Positions 1 through 6,364 of a stretch of DNA of 13,493 nt are shown piece by piece. The notes below the pieces were generated by a model. It made no database searches, had not been told where the DNA came from, and was given only the letters and a program-made list of their open reading frames with translations. The DNA is taken from NCBI GenBank assembly GCA_041738285.1, contig JBGSQB010000185.1:1-13493 (forward strand), given 5' to 3'. The stretch is from SZUA-521 sp041738285 (lineage in GTDB: Bacteria > Pseudomonadota > Gammaproteobacteria > Pseudomonadales > Azotimanducaceae). Numbering within the stretch: position 1 is the first letter of the stretch; each line of letters starts with the position of its first letter. A program made the position numbers and the translations under genes.

Positions 1-307
1 GCCGCTCGGCGGCAGCGAGTTGCGGGTCGGCCCACTGTCGGACCCCAACGTACCCTGGGTGCTGCTCGGTCGGGCCGTGCTACATCACCGCCTCGTTGCT
101 GAACGCAATCACGCGCGCCGGGAACGACTCGTGCTCGACGCCGCCGCCGGCGAGCATCTGGCCGACACGATCGATCACGAGCGCCGAAAACGGATGAACG
201 TCATGTTCACATCGCTGCGCAACGATCGCGAAGCGGATGGCACACTGCGCAGAAGCCTTGCGGTCGAGATCGCAGCGCTACTTGCGGAACGTCCGGTATC
301 GACATGA
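1..307 (+). CDS. 3' end of an unrecognised gene
   Basis: The reading frame (codons from position 2) is open from the window edge to a TGA at 305-307, giving about 101 C-terminal residues. The gene begins outside the window. The segment is rich in Arg, Ala, Leu and His and mostly looks helical, with charged stretches such as DHERRKRMNV and a hydrophobic tail AVEIAALLAERP. I see no catalytic motif, membrane segment or signal peptide and cannot assign a family. The stop overlaps the ATG of the following arfB gene (ATGA at 304-307), so the two genes are probably co-transcribed and translationally coupled. The overlap and continuous coding potential make a real gene likely, while its function is unknown. 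Confidence 0.6.
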   Translation, partial: PLGGSELRVGPLSDPNVPWVLLGRAVLHHRLVAERNHARRERLVLDAAAGEHLADTIDHERRKRMNVMFTSLRNDREADGTLRRSLAVEIAALLAERPVST

Positions 308-726
308 GTGATCTCCAGCTCACCGATCGCACTGCGATCGCGGAGTCCGCGATTACATATCGATTCGTGCGCGCCTCGGGCCCTGGTGGACAGAACGTCA
401 ACAAGGTCGCGAGCGCCGTCGAACTGCGATTGAACCTCGATGAGTCGGGGCTGCCGGCGGCCCTGCGCAAACGCCTGGAGCAGCTTGCCGCCCGCCGCGT
501 CAGCAGCGACGGTATCCTTGTCATCTTTGCGCAGCGCCATCGCACGCAGGTTCGCAACAGGGAGGATGCCATCGCGCGCTTGAAGGAACTGATCGAACGC
601 GCGGAGTACGTACCGAAGCGGCGTGTGAAGACGCGACCCACGCTGGCCGCGAAGAAAAGACGCATGGACACCAAGCGCCAACGCGGTGACAACAAACGCC
701 TGCGGCGCAAACCAACGTCCGAGTGA
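304..726 (+). CDS. arfB: Alternative ribosome-rescue factor / peptidyl-tRNA hydrolase ArfB (YaeJ)
   Basis: This 140-residue protein releases nascent peptides from ribosomes stalled at the end of non-stop mRNA. It shows the two family hallmarks. A class I release-factor GGQ motif is at residues 28-30 in the context SGPGGQNVNKV. A strongly basic C-terminal tail (about residues 105-137, with AAKKRRMDTKRQRGDNKRLR) is the part that enters the empty mRNA channel in ArfB. The length matches E. coli ArfB, so the gene looks intact; full release factors are more than twice as long. There is no good ribosome binding site, but the ATG overlaps the TGA of the preceding gene, which suggests translational coupling. 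The next gene starts 10 nt after the stop. Identification is firm from the motif, the tail and the length. Confidence 0.95.
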   Translation: MSDLQLTDRTAIAESAITYRFVRASGPGGQNVNKVASAVELRLNLDESGLPAALRKRLEQLAARRVSSDGILVIFAQRHRTQVRNREDAIARLKELIERAEYVPKRRVKTRPTLAAKKRRMDTKRQRGDNKRLRRKPTSE

Positions 727-736
727 GGGGCAACAC

Positions 737-1456
737 ATGAGCGAACCCATCAACCCACCGAGTGCGTTTCTGCAACTGCTCGAGGGACGCGCGCCGGCCG
801 AACTTGCCGCGCTCATGCTTCGATTGCCGCTCCTGCGATTGAGCGTGCCGAAGGGAAACGGCGAGCCTGTCATCGTGTTGCCCGGATTTCTCACGGACGA
901 TTCATCGACCTGGCTGCTGCGACGTTTTCTCAACTCGATCGGCTACACCACGTACCCTTGGGCGCTCGGGTTCAACACCGGCGCCGGCGCACCGCTCGTC
1001 ACTGGCGTGCTGGAACTGACGACGCAGCTTGCGCGCAAACACGATGCACCAGTCAACCTGCTTGGTTGGAGCCGGGGCGGCATCATCGCGCGGGAAGTCG
1101 CTCGGCAGCGCAGCGATCTCGTCCGCCAGGTCATCACGCTCGGCACGCCGGTGCGTGGCGGCCCCAGCGCATCCAGCATCGGACGCATGGTGTCGAGCAG
1201 CCTTGGACTCACGGCCCAGGAACTGCGCAAGATGCAGATCATGCGCGAACGCGCACTCATCCGCGCGCCGATCACTGCCATCTACAGCAAGACCGACGGC
1301 GTTGTGGCCTGGCGCGCCGCGATCGACGACACCAACCCGAACGTTGAGCATGTGGAGGTCTCCGGATCGCACATCGGTCTTGGGGTCAACGCCGACGCCT
1401 ACCGCATCATCGCCCAACGCCTGCACAGCCCACGCGCGGCACAAACTCCGCCTTGA
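737..1456 (+). CDS. Alpha/beta-fold lipase/esterase-like hydrolase
   Basis: This is a 239-residue serine hydrolase of the lipase/PGAP1-like type. The start is ATG 737, preceded by GAGGGG at 725-730 with 6 nt spacing; the frame is open further upstream but that part overlaps arfB. The sequence shows VIVLPGF (residues 45-51, oxyanion strand/loop), a nucleophile elbow GWSRG with Ser112, TLGTPVRGGP (134-143), which is typical of triacylglycerol lipases, and plausible acid and base residues at Asp187 (SKTDGVV) and His212 (SGSHIGLG). No signal peptide is seen, so it is probably cytoplasmic. It lies 44 nt upstream of the PHA-synthase-like gene, so a role with acyl esters or PHA oligomers is possible, but that is inference from position alone. 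Confidence 0.85.
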   Translation: MSEPINPPSAFLQLLEGRAPAELAALMLRLPLLRLSVPKGNGEPVIVLPGFLTDDSSTWLLRRFLNSIGYTTYPWALGFNTGAGAPLVTGVLELTTQLARKHDAPVNLLGWSRGGIIAREVARQRSDLVRQVITLGTPVRGGPSASSIGRMVSSSLGLTAQELRKMQIMRERALIRAPITAIYSKTDGVVAWRAAIDDTNPNVEHVEVSGSHIGLGVNADAYRIIAQRLHSPRAAQTPP

Positions 1457-1500
1457 TGCGGCTGAATGCGTTCGGCACACTGCCTTGAAGGGGGGCATCT

Positions 1501-3174
1501 ATGGCTCAGTCAATCGAAGAAATCGCTGAGAAGCGTGGCGGAATCGCGCTCACCTCTGCGTTGGCAGTCGACCGCAAGGAGCTGCTCGACTCGTTCCAGG
1601 TCGTGCTCGACCGTGCCACCGTGCAGCCGCGACTCGCGCTCGAGGTGGGCGGCCGCCTGCTGAAGGATCTTGTGAGCATCGCGTTCGGCAACAGCGACAT
1701 CGCACCGGCGCCCGAGGACACCCGCTTCAAGGACACCGCGTGGCAGCACAATGCCTTGTTTCGCCGCGTTGGCCAGAGTTACCTCGCGTGGACCCACGCC
1801 GTTGACGATTGGCTCGCGAAATCGGGTCTCGAAGGGATCAATCGGGATCGCGCGCGCTTCATTCTCGATATCCTCAAGGATCTCGGCGCGCCGATGAACA
1901 CACTGCTGGGTAACCCTGAAGCGCTGCATCGGCTCATCGATTCGCGCGGACGCAGTCTGTGGCAAGGCATCACCAACTACATCGACGACGTGCAGCATAA
2001 TCACGGCTATCCGGCTGTCGCGGATCGTCATGCGTTTCAGATTGGTAAGGACGTCGCGGCAACGCCCGGCACTGTCGTGTATCGCAACGACCTGCTGGAA
2101 GTCATTCAGTACCAACCGACCACAGCAGTCGTCCAGTCGATTCCGCTCTTGTTTGTATTCAGCCAGGTCAATCGGTTCTATCTCGGCGACCTGACGCCCG
2201 ATCGCAGCCTGTTTCGCCAGTTGCTCGACGCTGGCATCCAGGTGTTCGCGGTGAGCTGGCGCAACCCCACGGAAGAACATCGGGACTGGGCCCTCGATAC
2301 GTATGCAGACGGCGTCATTCGCGCAATCGAAGTGACCCGCGAAGTGTCGGGGCAACGCCAGATCAATCTCATTGGCGTTTGCGCGGGCGGCCTCACGACC
2401 GCATGTGCTGCCGGCGTGCTCGCAGCACGGGGCGATGCGAGCCTGCGCAGTCAATCGCTGTTCATCAATGTGCTCGACAATCGCCCCGCCGACTCCGACT
2501 TCGGCTTGTTCGTCACCGAGCGATCGGTCGAGAACAGGAAGAACGAAGTCCGTCGCGCCGGCATGTTCGACGAGAAGAACGTGTTCGAGATGTTCGCGTG
2601 GCTGCGCCCGGAGGAGAACGTCATGACGTTCTTCCGCAGCAACTATCTGCTCGGCGACGCGCCGATCAAGCACCCGCTGTTGTTCTGGTCGATGGACTAT
2701 TCACGTTTGCCGGCGGGGCTGTACACCGACTTCCTCGACCTGTCCGTGCACAACAAGCTGGTCAAGGGCGAACTGCGGTTGCTCGGGCAACGGCTGAACC
2801 TGAAGGACGTGCGCGCCGACACCTACATCATGGCCGGCAGCACCGATCACATCACCCCCTGGCGGGCGTGTTACCGATCAACTCAGCTGTTCGGCGGCAA
2901 CATCGACTTCGTGCTGACCAATCAGAACCACACGCAGACCATCAGCGCGCGCGCCGACAATCGCCACCTGCGTTACTGGCGCGCCGACGAGTTGCCATCC
3001 GATCCGGGTCAATGGATGACCAAAGCCCGGGAATCTCAGGGCGACTGGCGCGAACACTGGCTCAGCTGGCTGAAAGCGCGCGGCGGCGCGGATCGTCCGG
3101 CACCCACAGGCCTCGGCTCGGCGGCCTACCCTGGCATCGATCCCGCGCCGGGCCGTTACGTGCGGGAGAAGTGA
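1501..3174 (+). CDS. PHA synthase (class I-like PhaC), atypical histidine motif
   Basis: This 557-residue protein resembles poly(3-hydroxyalkanoate) synthases, which polymerise hydroxyacyl-CoA on granule surfaces. The PhaC N-terminal domain is recognisable: FKDTAWQHN at about 76-84, NTLLGNPEAL near 133-142, and GKDVAATPGTVVYRN at 182-196. The catalytic part has the lipase-like box GVCAGG with nucleophile Cys294, Asp449 in AGSTDHITPW, and His477. The Asp-to-His distance of 28 residues equals that of the Cupriavidus necator enzyme as I recall it (D480/H508). Unusually, the histidine sits in NQNHTQTI and not in the common SGHI...NPP context. A strong SD (AAGGGGGG, about 1488-1495) precedes ATG 1501. 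The TGA at 3172-3174 overlaps the edge of a long palindrome. I am confident of the superfamily but less sure that it makes polymer. Confidence 0.85.
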   Translation: MAQSIEEIAEKRGGIALTSALAVDRKELLDSFQVVLDRATVQPRLALEVGGRLLKDLVSIAFGNSDIAPAPEDTRFKDTAWQHNALFRRVGQSYLAWTHAVDDWLAKSGLEGINRDRARFILDILKDLGAPMNTLLGNPEALHRLIDSRGRSLWQGITNYIDDVQHNHGYPAVADRHAFQIGKDVAATPGTVVYRNDLLEVIQYQPTTAVVQSIPLLFVFSQVNRFYLGDLTPDRSLFRQLLDAGIQVFAVSWRNPTEEHRDWALDTYADGVIRAIEVTREVSGQRQINLIGVCAGGLTTACAAGVLAARGDASLRSQSLFINVLDNRPADSDFGLFVTERSVENRKNEVRRAGMFDEKNVFEMFAWLRPEENVMTFFRSNYLLGDAPIKHPLLFWSMDYSRLPAGLYTDFLDLSVHNKLVKGELRLLGQRLNLKDVRADTYIMAGSTDHITPWRACYRSTQLFGGNIDFVLTNQNHTQTISARADNRHLRYWRADELPSDPGQWMTKARESQGDWREHWLSWLKARGGADRPAPTGLGSAAYPGIDPAPGRYVREK

Positions 3175-3254
3175 GAAATGGGGGACAGTTGACCTATTTC
3201 GGAACGAAACACGTGAATTCGCTGGCGAAATAGGTCAACTGTCCCCCATTTCTC
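3173..3254. repeat. 29-bp inverted repeat with 24-nt loop (REP/MITE-like palindrome)
   Basis: The arm at 3173-3201 is the exact reverse complement of the arm at 3226-3254 (29 bp, no mismatch), separated by 24 nt. The core of each arm reads GGGGACAGTTGACCTATTTC. Sequences beginning GGGGACAG and containing CTATTTC are, from memory, common dispersed repeats in proteobacterial genomes, often linked with IS200-like Y1 (REP-associated) transposases, but no transposase lies nearby. The left arm starts on the last two bases of the phaC-like stop codon. The right arm encodes the last residues (EMGDS) and stop of the convergent HTH/VOC gene. A transcript from either side would form a very stable stem, so it may end or protect both mRNAs, though no U-tract follows. 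Confidence 0.9.
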
Positions 3255-3894
3255 GAACCTGCGCCATGATCGCCAACGGCCGCCCCTCCGGGTCGCTGAA
3301 GAACGCCATCCACTCTTCCGTGCCGTCATCGTGGCGATGAATCATGTGCGGCGCACTGGTGAATTCGACGCCCCGCGCCAAGAGCTGCGCATGTGCGGCA
3401 GCGATGTCAGCAACCCGCAGATACAGCACTGACTCATCGCCCGGAGATTCGGCTTGTTCGAGGAACAGCCGTACACCGCCGCAATCGAAGAACGCGAGCG
3501 TTCCGAAGGTGTACAGGTGCGGCAGTCCCAGCACATCGCCGTAGAACTGTTTGGCCCGGTCGACGTCGGCCACTGAACGCGATATCTGACCAATGGTTCC
3601 CAGGGTCAGTGGATCGGCCATTTGATCCTCCTGTCGATTGATGGCGCTGTGTTTCGGTGGCGCAAACCAGCCTCGCAGTGCGACGCGATCAGCGAGCCCG
3701 AGTTTGGCGAGCACATTGGCCACGTGGTATTTCACGGTCTCCGCGGACACGCCACGACGCGCGGCGATCGCTCGATTGGTCATGCCGTGCTGCACCGCGT
3801 GCGCGACCTTCCACTCCGCCGGCGTGAGTACGTCGTCGGTCGGCGGCCTGCCGCGCGGACGCTTCGATCTCATGCGTGGATCGTAAGCCCTCAT
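3235..3894 (-). CDS. LuxR-type HTH / VOC (glyoxalase-like) fusion protein
   Basis: This 219-residue protein has two domains. Residues 21-76 form a LuxR-type helix-turn-helix: LTPAEWKVAHAV, then TNRAIAARRGVSAETVKYHV and NVLAKLGLADRVAL, preceded by a basic RSKRPRGRPP arm. Residues about 96-214 form a VOC (glyoxalase/bleomycin-resistance) fold, with VADVDRAKQFYGDVLGL, FFDCGGVRLFLEQ and FSDPEGRPLAIM. The first metal-ligand position, usually His, seems to be Gln103, so the domain may bind a ligand without catalysis. No receiver domain is present, so VOC may act as the sensor. An internal ATG at 3621 has a perfect SD, so a VOC-only product is possible. It follows the alcohol dehydrogenase gene by 26 nt and is likely its operon partner. 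The start at 3894 has a weak SD (GGTGGGGAAA); ATG 3873 is an alternative. Confidence 0.8.
   Translation of the reverse strand: MRAYDPRMRSKRPRGRPPTDDVLTPAEWKVAHAVQHGMTNRAIAARRGVSAETVKYHVANVLAKLGLADRVALRGWFAPPKHSAINRQEDQMADPLTLGTIGQISRSVADVDRAKQFYGDVLGLPHLYTFGTLAFFDCGGVRLFLEQAESPGDESVLYLRVADIAAAHAQLLARGVEFTSAPHMIHRHDDGTEEWMAFFSDPEGRPLAIMAQVREMGDS
3619..3632 (-). promoter_or_regulatory. Strong internal ribosome binding site and start codon for the VOC domain alone
   Basis: On the minus strand a perfect AGGAGG (3632-3627) lies 5 nt before an in-frame ATG (3621-3619), which is Met92 of the HTH/VOC protein at the exact junction of the two domains. Initiation here would give a 128-residue stand-alone VOC protein (3235-3621). 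This SD is much better than the one before the full-length start. Either two products are made, or the two domains were once separate genes that became joined in frame. Confidence 0.6.
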
Positions 3895-3920
3895 GCGCCG
3901 AATTTCCCCACCCGGACGGG

Positions 3921-4931
3921 TCAGGGTCGAATGTGCACCTTGATGGCACCCGACGTCTTGTCCGCTGCCGTGTCATAGGCACGCATCACTTCGTCGAGGC
4001 TGAATCGGTGCGTGACGAGTGGCGCGAGCTGCGTGCGCAGACGCGCCACCAATCGCGTTGCCATCGCGAAATCGCCAACGGGGGCATCGTGGGCATAGCA
4101 GTTGGATGCAACGAGCGTGAGCTCGCCATTGAAGAACGCAAGCCCGGGAATGCGCGGCGAGCCTTCGAACACACCGACCATCACGATGACGCCCCCGCGC
4201 CTGACGGCGGTCACCGCTTCGGTGAGCGTGTCGGCCTTGCCGCCGACGGTCTCGATGACGACATCCGCACCAACCGCACCCGCTTGCGCCAGTGCTCCGA
4301 TGTCTTTGTACACAGTGGTCGCACCCAATGCCCGCGCAAGTTCCGCCTGATGCGGGTAACGCGCGGTGGCGACGATTTCTTCGGCACCGGCGGCGCGCGC
4401 AGCAACGATCGAGAGCAAGCCGATGGAACCTGCACCGAGCACAATGACACGACTGCCGAGACCCACACGGCCCAGCCGCACGCCGCGCACCGCAACCGCC
4501 ATGGGCTCGGCGAGCGCCGCGCTTTGCATGTCCAGATCCTTGGGCAGCGCATGCAGGCACGCGGCAGGAACCGTGAGAAACTCAGCCATACCGCCACGGG
4601 CACTGACACCGAACAGGCGCCCCTTCTCGCACAGGTTGGGGCGGCCGGTGGAGCAGTGGAAGCATGCGCCGCAGGCGTGGATCGGTTCCAGCGCGACCGT
4701 ATCGCCCGTGACCAGCTGCACGCCTTCGCCCACTGCATCGATGTAGCCTGCCACCTCGTGACCCGGCTGCATGCCGGTGGGATCCATCAGGTCGCCGTGC
4801 AGTAAGTTCAGATCCGAGCCGCAGATCCCCACGGTGCCCGTTGCGAGGCGCACCCAGCCCGGCTTCGGTTGTGGCAGTTCCCGCTCGACGATTTCGACCC
4901 GCCCCGGGCCAGCAATCACGGCTGCTTTCAT
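3921..4931 (-). CDS. Zinc-dependent medium-chain alcohol dehydrogenase
   Basis: This 336-residue MDR-family oxidoreductase probably oxidises or reduces an alcohol or polyol with NAD(P). The catalytic-zinc ligands are visible at Cys37 (GICGSD) and His58-Glu59 (PGHEVAGYIDAVGEGV). The four-cysteine structural-zinc lobe is at Cys87, Cys90, Cys93 and Cys101. The Rossmann motif is LGAGSIG at 165-171. This layout matches the threonine dehydrogenase, sorbitol dehydrogenase and butanediol dehydrogenase group, but the substrate cannot be read from the sequence. The frame extends 40 codons upstream to 5051, but ATG 4931 is the better start. It has GGAGGGGG 5-6 nt ahead and begins MKAAVIAGPG as family members do. 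It shares a 113-nt divergent region with the GYD gene. The HTH/VOC regulator follows downstream, perhaps as a local controller. Confidence 0.9.
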   Translation of the reverse strand: MKAAVIAGPGRVEIVERELPQPKPGWVRLATGTVGICGSDLNLLHGDLMDPTGMQPGHEVAGYIDAVGEGVQLVTGDTVALEPIHACGACFHCSTGRPNLCEKGRLFGVSARGGMAEFLTVPAACLHALPKDLDMQSAALAEPMAVAVRGVRLGRVGLGSRVIVLGAGSIGLLSIVAARAAGAEEIVATARYPHQAELARALGATTVYKDIGALAQAGAVGADVVIETVGGKADTLTEAVTAVRRGGVIVMVGVFEGSPRIPGLAFFNGELTLVASNCYAHDAPVGDFAMATRLVARLRTQLAPLVTHRFSLDEVMRAYDTAADKTSGAIKVHIRP

Positions 4932-5044
4932 CGACGCCCCCTCCAACGACATCGACCATCCTAGCGCCGTCAACGCGAGCGCGAAACCGGTGCGGTCACC
5001 CACGGTTGCGGGTACAGTCGGCGCAAAGAGGGAGGAATGGTCGC
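4932..5044. promoter_or_regulatory. Divergent intergenic region between alcohol dehydrogenase and GYD genes
   Basis: These 113 nt separate two divergent start codons, so promoters for both directions should lie here. I see the two ribosome binding sites (GGAGGGGG on the minus strand; GAGGGAGGA at about 5028-5036 on the plus strand) but no convincing sigma-70 boxes or operator palindrome. The assignment rests on gene orientation alone. Confidence 0.45.
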
Positions 5045-5350
5045 ATGGCAACGTACATCATGATGAGCACGCTCACCGACGAAGGCCGCAAGACACTCAA
5101 GGAGCGTCCCGAACGCCTGCACGAGGTCAACAAGGAAGTCGAATCGATGGGCGCGCGAGTGACGGGTCAGTACGCGGTGCTCGGCGGATACGATTTCGTC
5201 AACATCATCGAGGCACCGACCAACGAGGTCATGGCGCGCATCGCGATGGAGCTCGGCGCGCGCGGGACGATCAAGGTCACCACATTTCCGGCGATGCCGG
5301 TCGCACAGTTCGTGGACATGATGCAGGGCAAGAGCCCGGGCGGCTCGTAA
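5045..5350 (+). CDS. GYD-domain protein
   Basis: This small 101-residue protein belongs to the GYD family, named after the motif seen here at Gly48-Tyr49-Asp50 (LGGYDFVNIIEAP). It starts MATYIMMSTLTDEG and has the usual beta-alpha-beta ferredoxin-like pattern and family length, ending with TTFPAMPVAQF. The biochemical role of GYD proteins is not established. The start at ATG 5045 has GAGGGAGGA upstream with about 8 nt spacing; another ATG at 5037 is out of frame. The next gene starts 15 nt downstream and carries a second GYD-like domain at its own N-terminus, co-linear with this protein, which suggests a tandem duplication. Confidence 0.85.
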   Translation: MATYIMMSTLTDEGRKTLKERPERLHEVNKEVESMGARVTGQYAVLGGYDFVNIIEAPTNEVMARIAMELGARGTIKVTTFPAMPVAQFVDMMQGKSPGGS

Positions 5351-5365
5351 CGGCAGGCAAAGGCA

Positions 5366-6364
5366 ATGCCCGTCTTCGTACTTCTCACGCGGCTGTCGCC
5401 ACAGACGCAGCGCGACGCGGTCGCCAATCCGTCATCGATGTCGTTCATTCGCGAGGCGCTCGAGTCATACGAGGCCAAGGTGCTCGCCGACTACCAGATG
5501 CTGGGCGAGCACGATCGCTGCACGATCTTCGAAGCGACCGACAACTTTCGCGCCTACAAAGCGTGCCTCGAACAGGAGATCGGCGCCTGCGAAGACACCC
5601 GCATCATGCCGGCCATCGACCTGCCCCTGTTCGAGCGCCTGCTCAGCAACGAGACCGGCACCGTCGGCCCGCACGAGTGGCAAGTCAGCTTCTGGGCCAA
5701 AGTGTTGCGCGCGACGTTCCGCTGGCACGGCTATTCGCGCTGGGTGTGGCAGGCGTGTAAACCGCTGCACATCAGCGGCCGCGAGAACTTCAAGGGCATC
5801 AACGGCCCATGCATCGTGGTGGGCAACCACACGAGCCACCTGGACGGCCTGGTGCTTCGCCATGCATTGCCGCAACGCATCAAATGGAACGTCTACTCCG
5901 GTGCGGCAGCCGATCGCTGGTTCGTGAAGGGACGTCCAGAACTCGTCATGCAGCCGTGGTATCAGTCCCTGGTGATGGCGACCTTTCCGATTCAGCGCGG
6001 CGGCGGGTCGCGCGCGCTCGACTACCCGAAATGGCTGATGTCGAAAGGCGGCAGCGTGTTGATCTTTCCCGAAGGCACCCGCTCAACCAGCCGCAAGCTT
6101 GCCAAGTTCAAGCATGGCCCGTCGATTCTCGCGATCGAAAGCGGTGTTCCGGTGGTGCCCTGCTATCTCTACGGGCTGAACAAGTTGCGGCCGAAAGGTT
6201 CTCGCGAGATCGTTCCCGGCCCCGGCTGGGCTCACTTCCTGCCGCCACTGCGCTTCTCACGCGACACGTCAGTACCCGACGCAACCCGAGCGATCTTCGA
6301 TGCGCTCAATACGGTGCACGAAAAGGCAATGGCGGAGGGACCGGTGAGCTTTCAGGACGGCTGA
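5366..6364 (+). CDS. GYD-like domain fused to a PlsC-type 1-acyl-glycerol-3-phosphate acyltransferase
   Basis: This 332-residue protein has two parts. Residues 1 to about 93 align without gaps for about 70 residues with the preceding GYD protein: Tyr43, Leu46-Gly47, Asp50 and I-x-EA at 54-57 fall at the same positions in both, and each ends with a PA....F segment. Here GYD has become EHD. Residues about 110-330 form a lysophospholipid acyltransferase domain with the catalytic HX4D motif His155-Asp160 (NHTSHLD), a FPIQRGGG motif, FPEGTRS at 234-240 for phosphate binding, and GVPVVPCYLYG. It probably moves an acyl chain from acyl-CoA or acyl-ACP to a lysolipid at the inner membrane. SD AGGCAAAGG precedes ATG 5366. 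Its 3' end overlaps the convergent lipase gene by 13 nt. Confidence 0.88.
   Translation: MPVFVLLTRLSPQTQRDAVANPSSMSFIREALESYEAKVLADYQMLGEHDRCTIFEATDNFRAYKACLEQEIGACEDTRIMPAIDLPLFERLLSNETGTVGPHEWQVSFWAKVLRATFRWHGYSRWVWQACKPLHISGRENFKGINGPCIVVGNHTSHLDGLVLRHALPQRIKWNVYSGAAADRWFVKGRPELVMQPWYQSLVMATFPIQRGGGSRALDYPKWLMSKGGSVLIFPEGTRSTSRKLAKFKHGPSILAIESGVPVVPCYLYGLNKLRPKGSREIVPGPGWAHFLPPLRFSRDTSVPDATRAIFDALNTVHEKAMAEGPVSFQDG

Noticed and set aside
1510..2673. Long open frame on the minus strand opposite the phaC-like gene
   Set aside because: It lacks recognisable motifs and a ribosome binding site, and is fully covered by a well-supported gene; long antisense frames are expected in GC-rich DNA.
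2379..3233. Arg-rich plus-strand frame overlapping the phaC-like gene and running into the palindrome
   Set aside because: It is an out-of-frame shadow of the synthase gene without motifs or a ribosome binding site.
4932..4985. TTGACG on the minus strand as a -35 box for the alcohol dehydrogenase
   Set aside because: No fitting -10 box lies about 17 nt downstream, so the match is likely chance.
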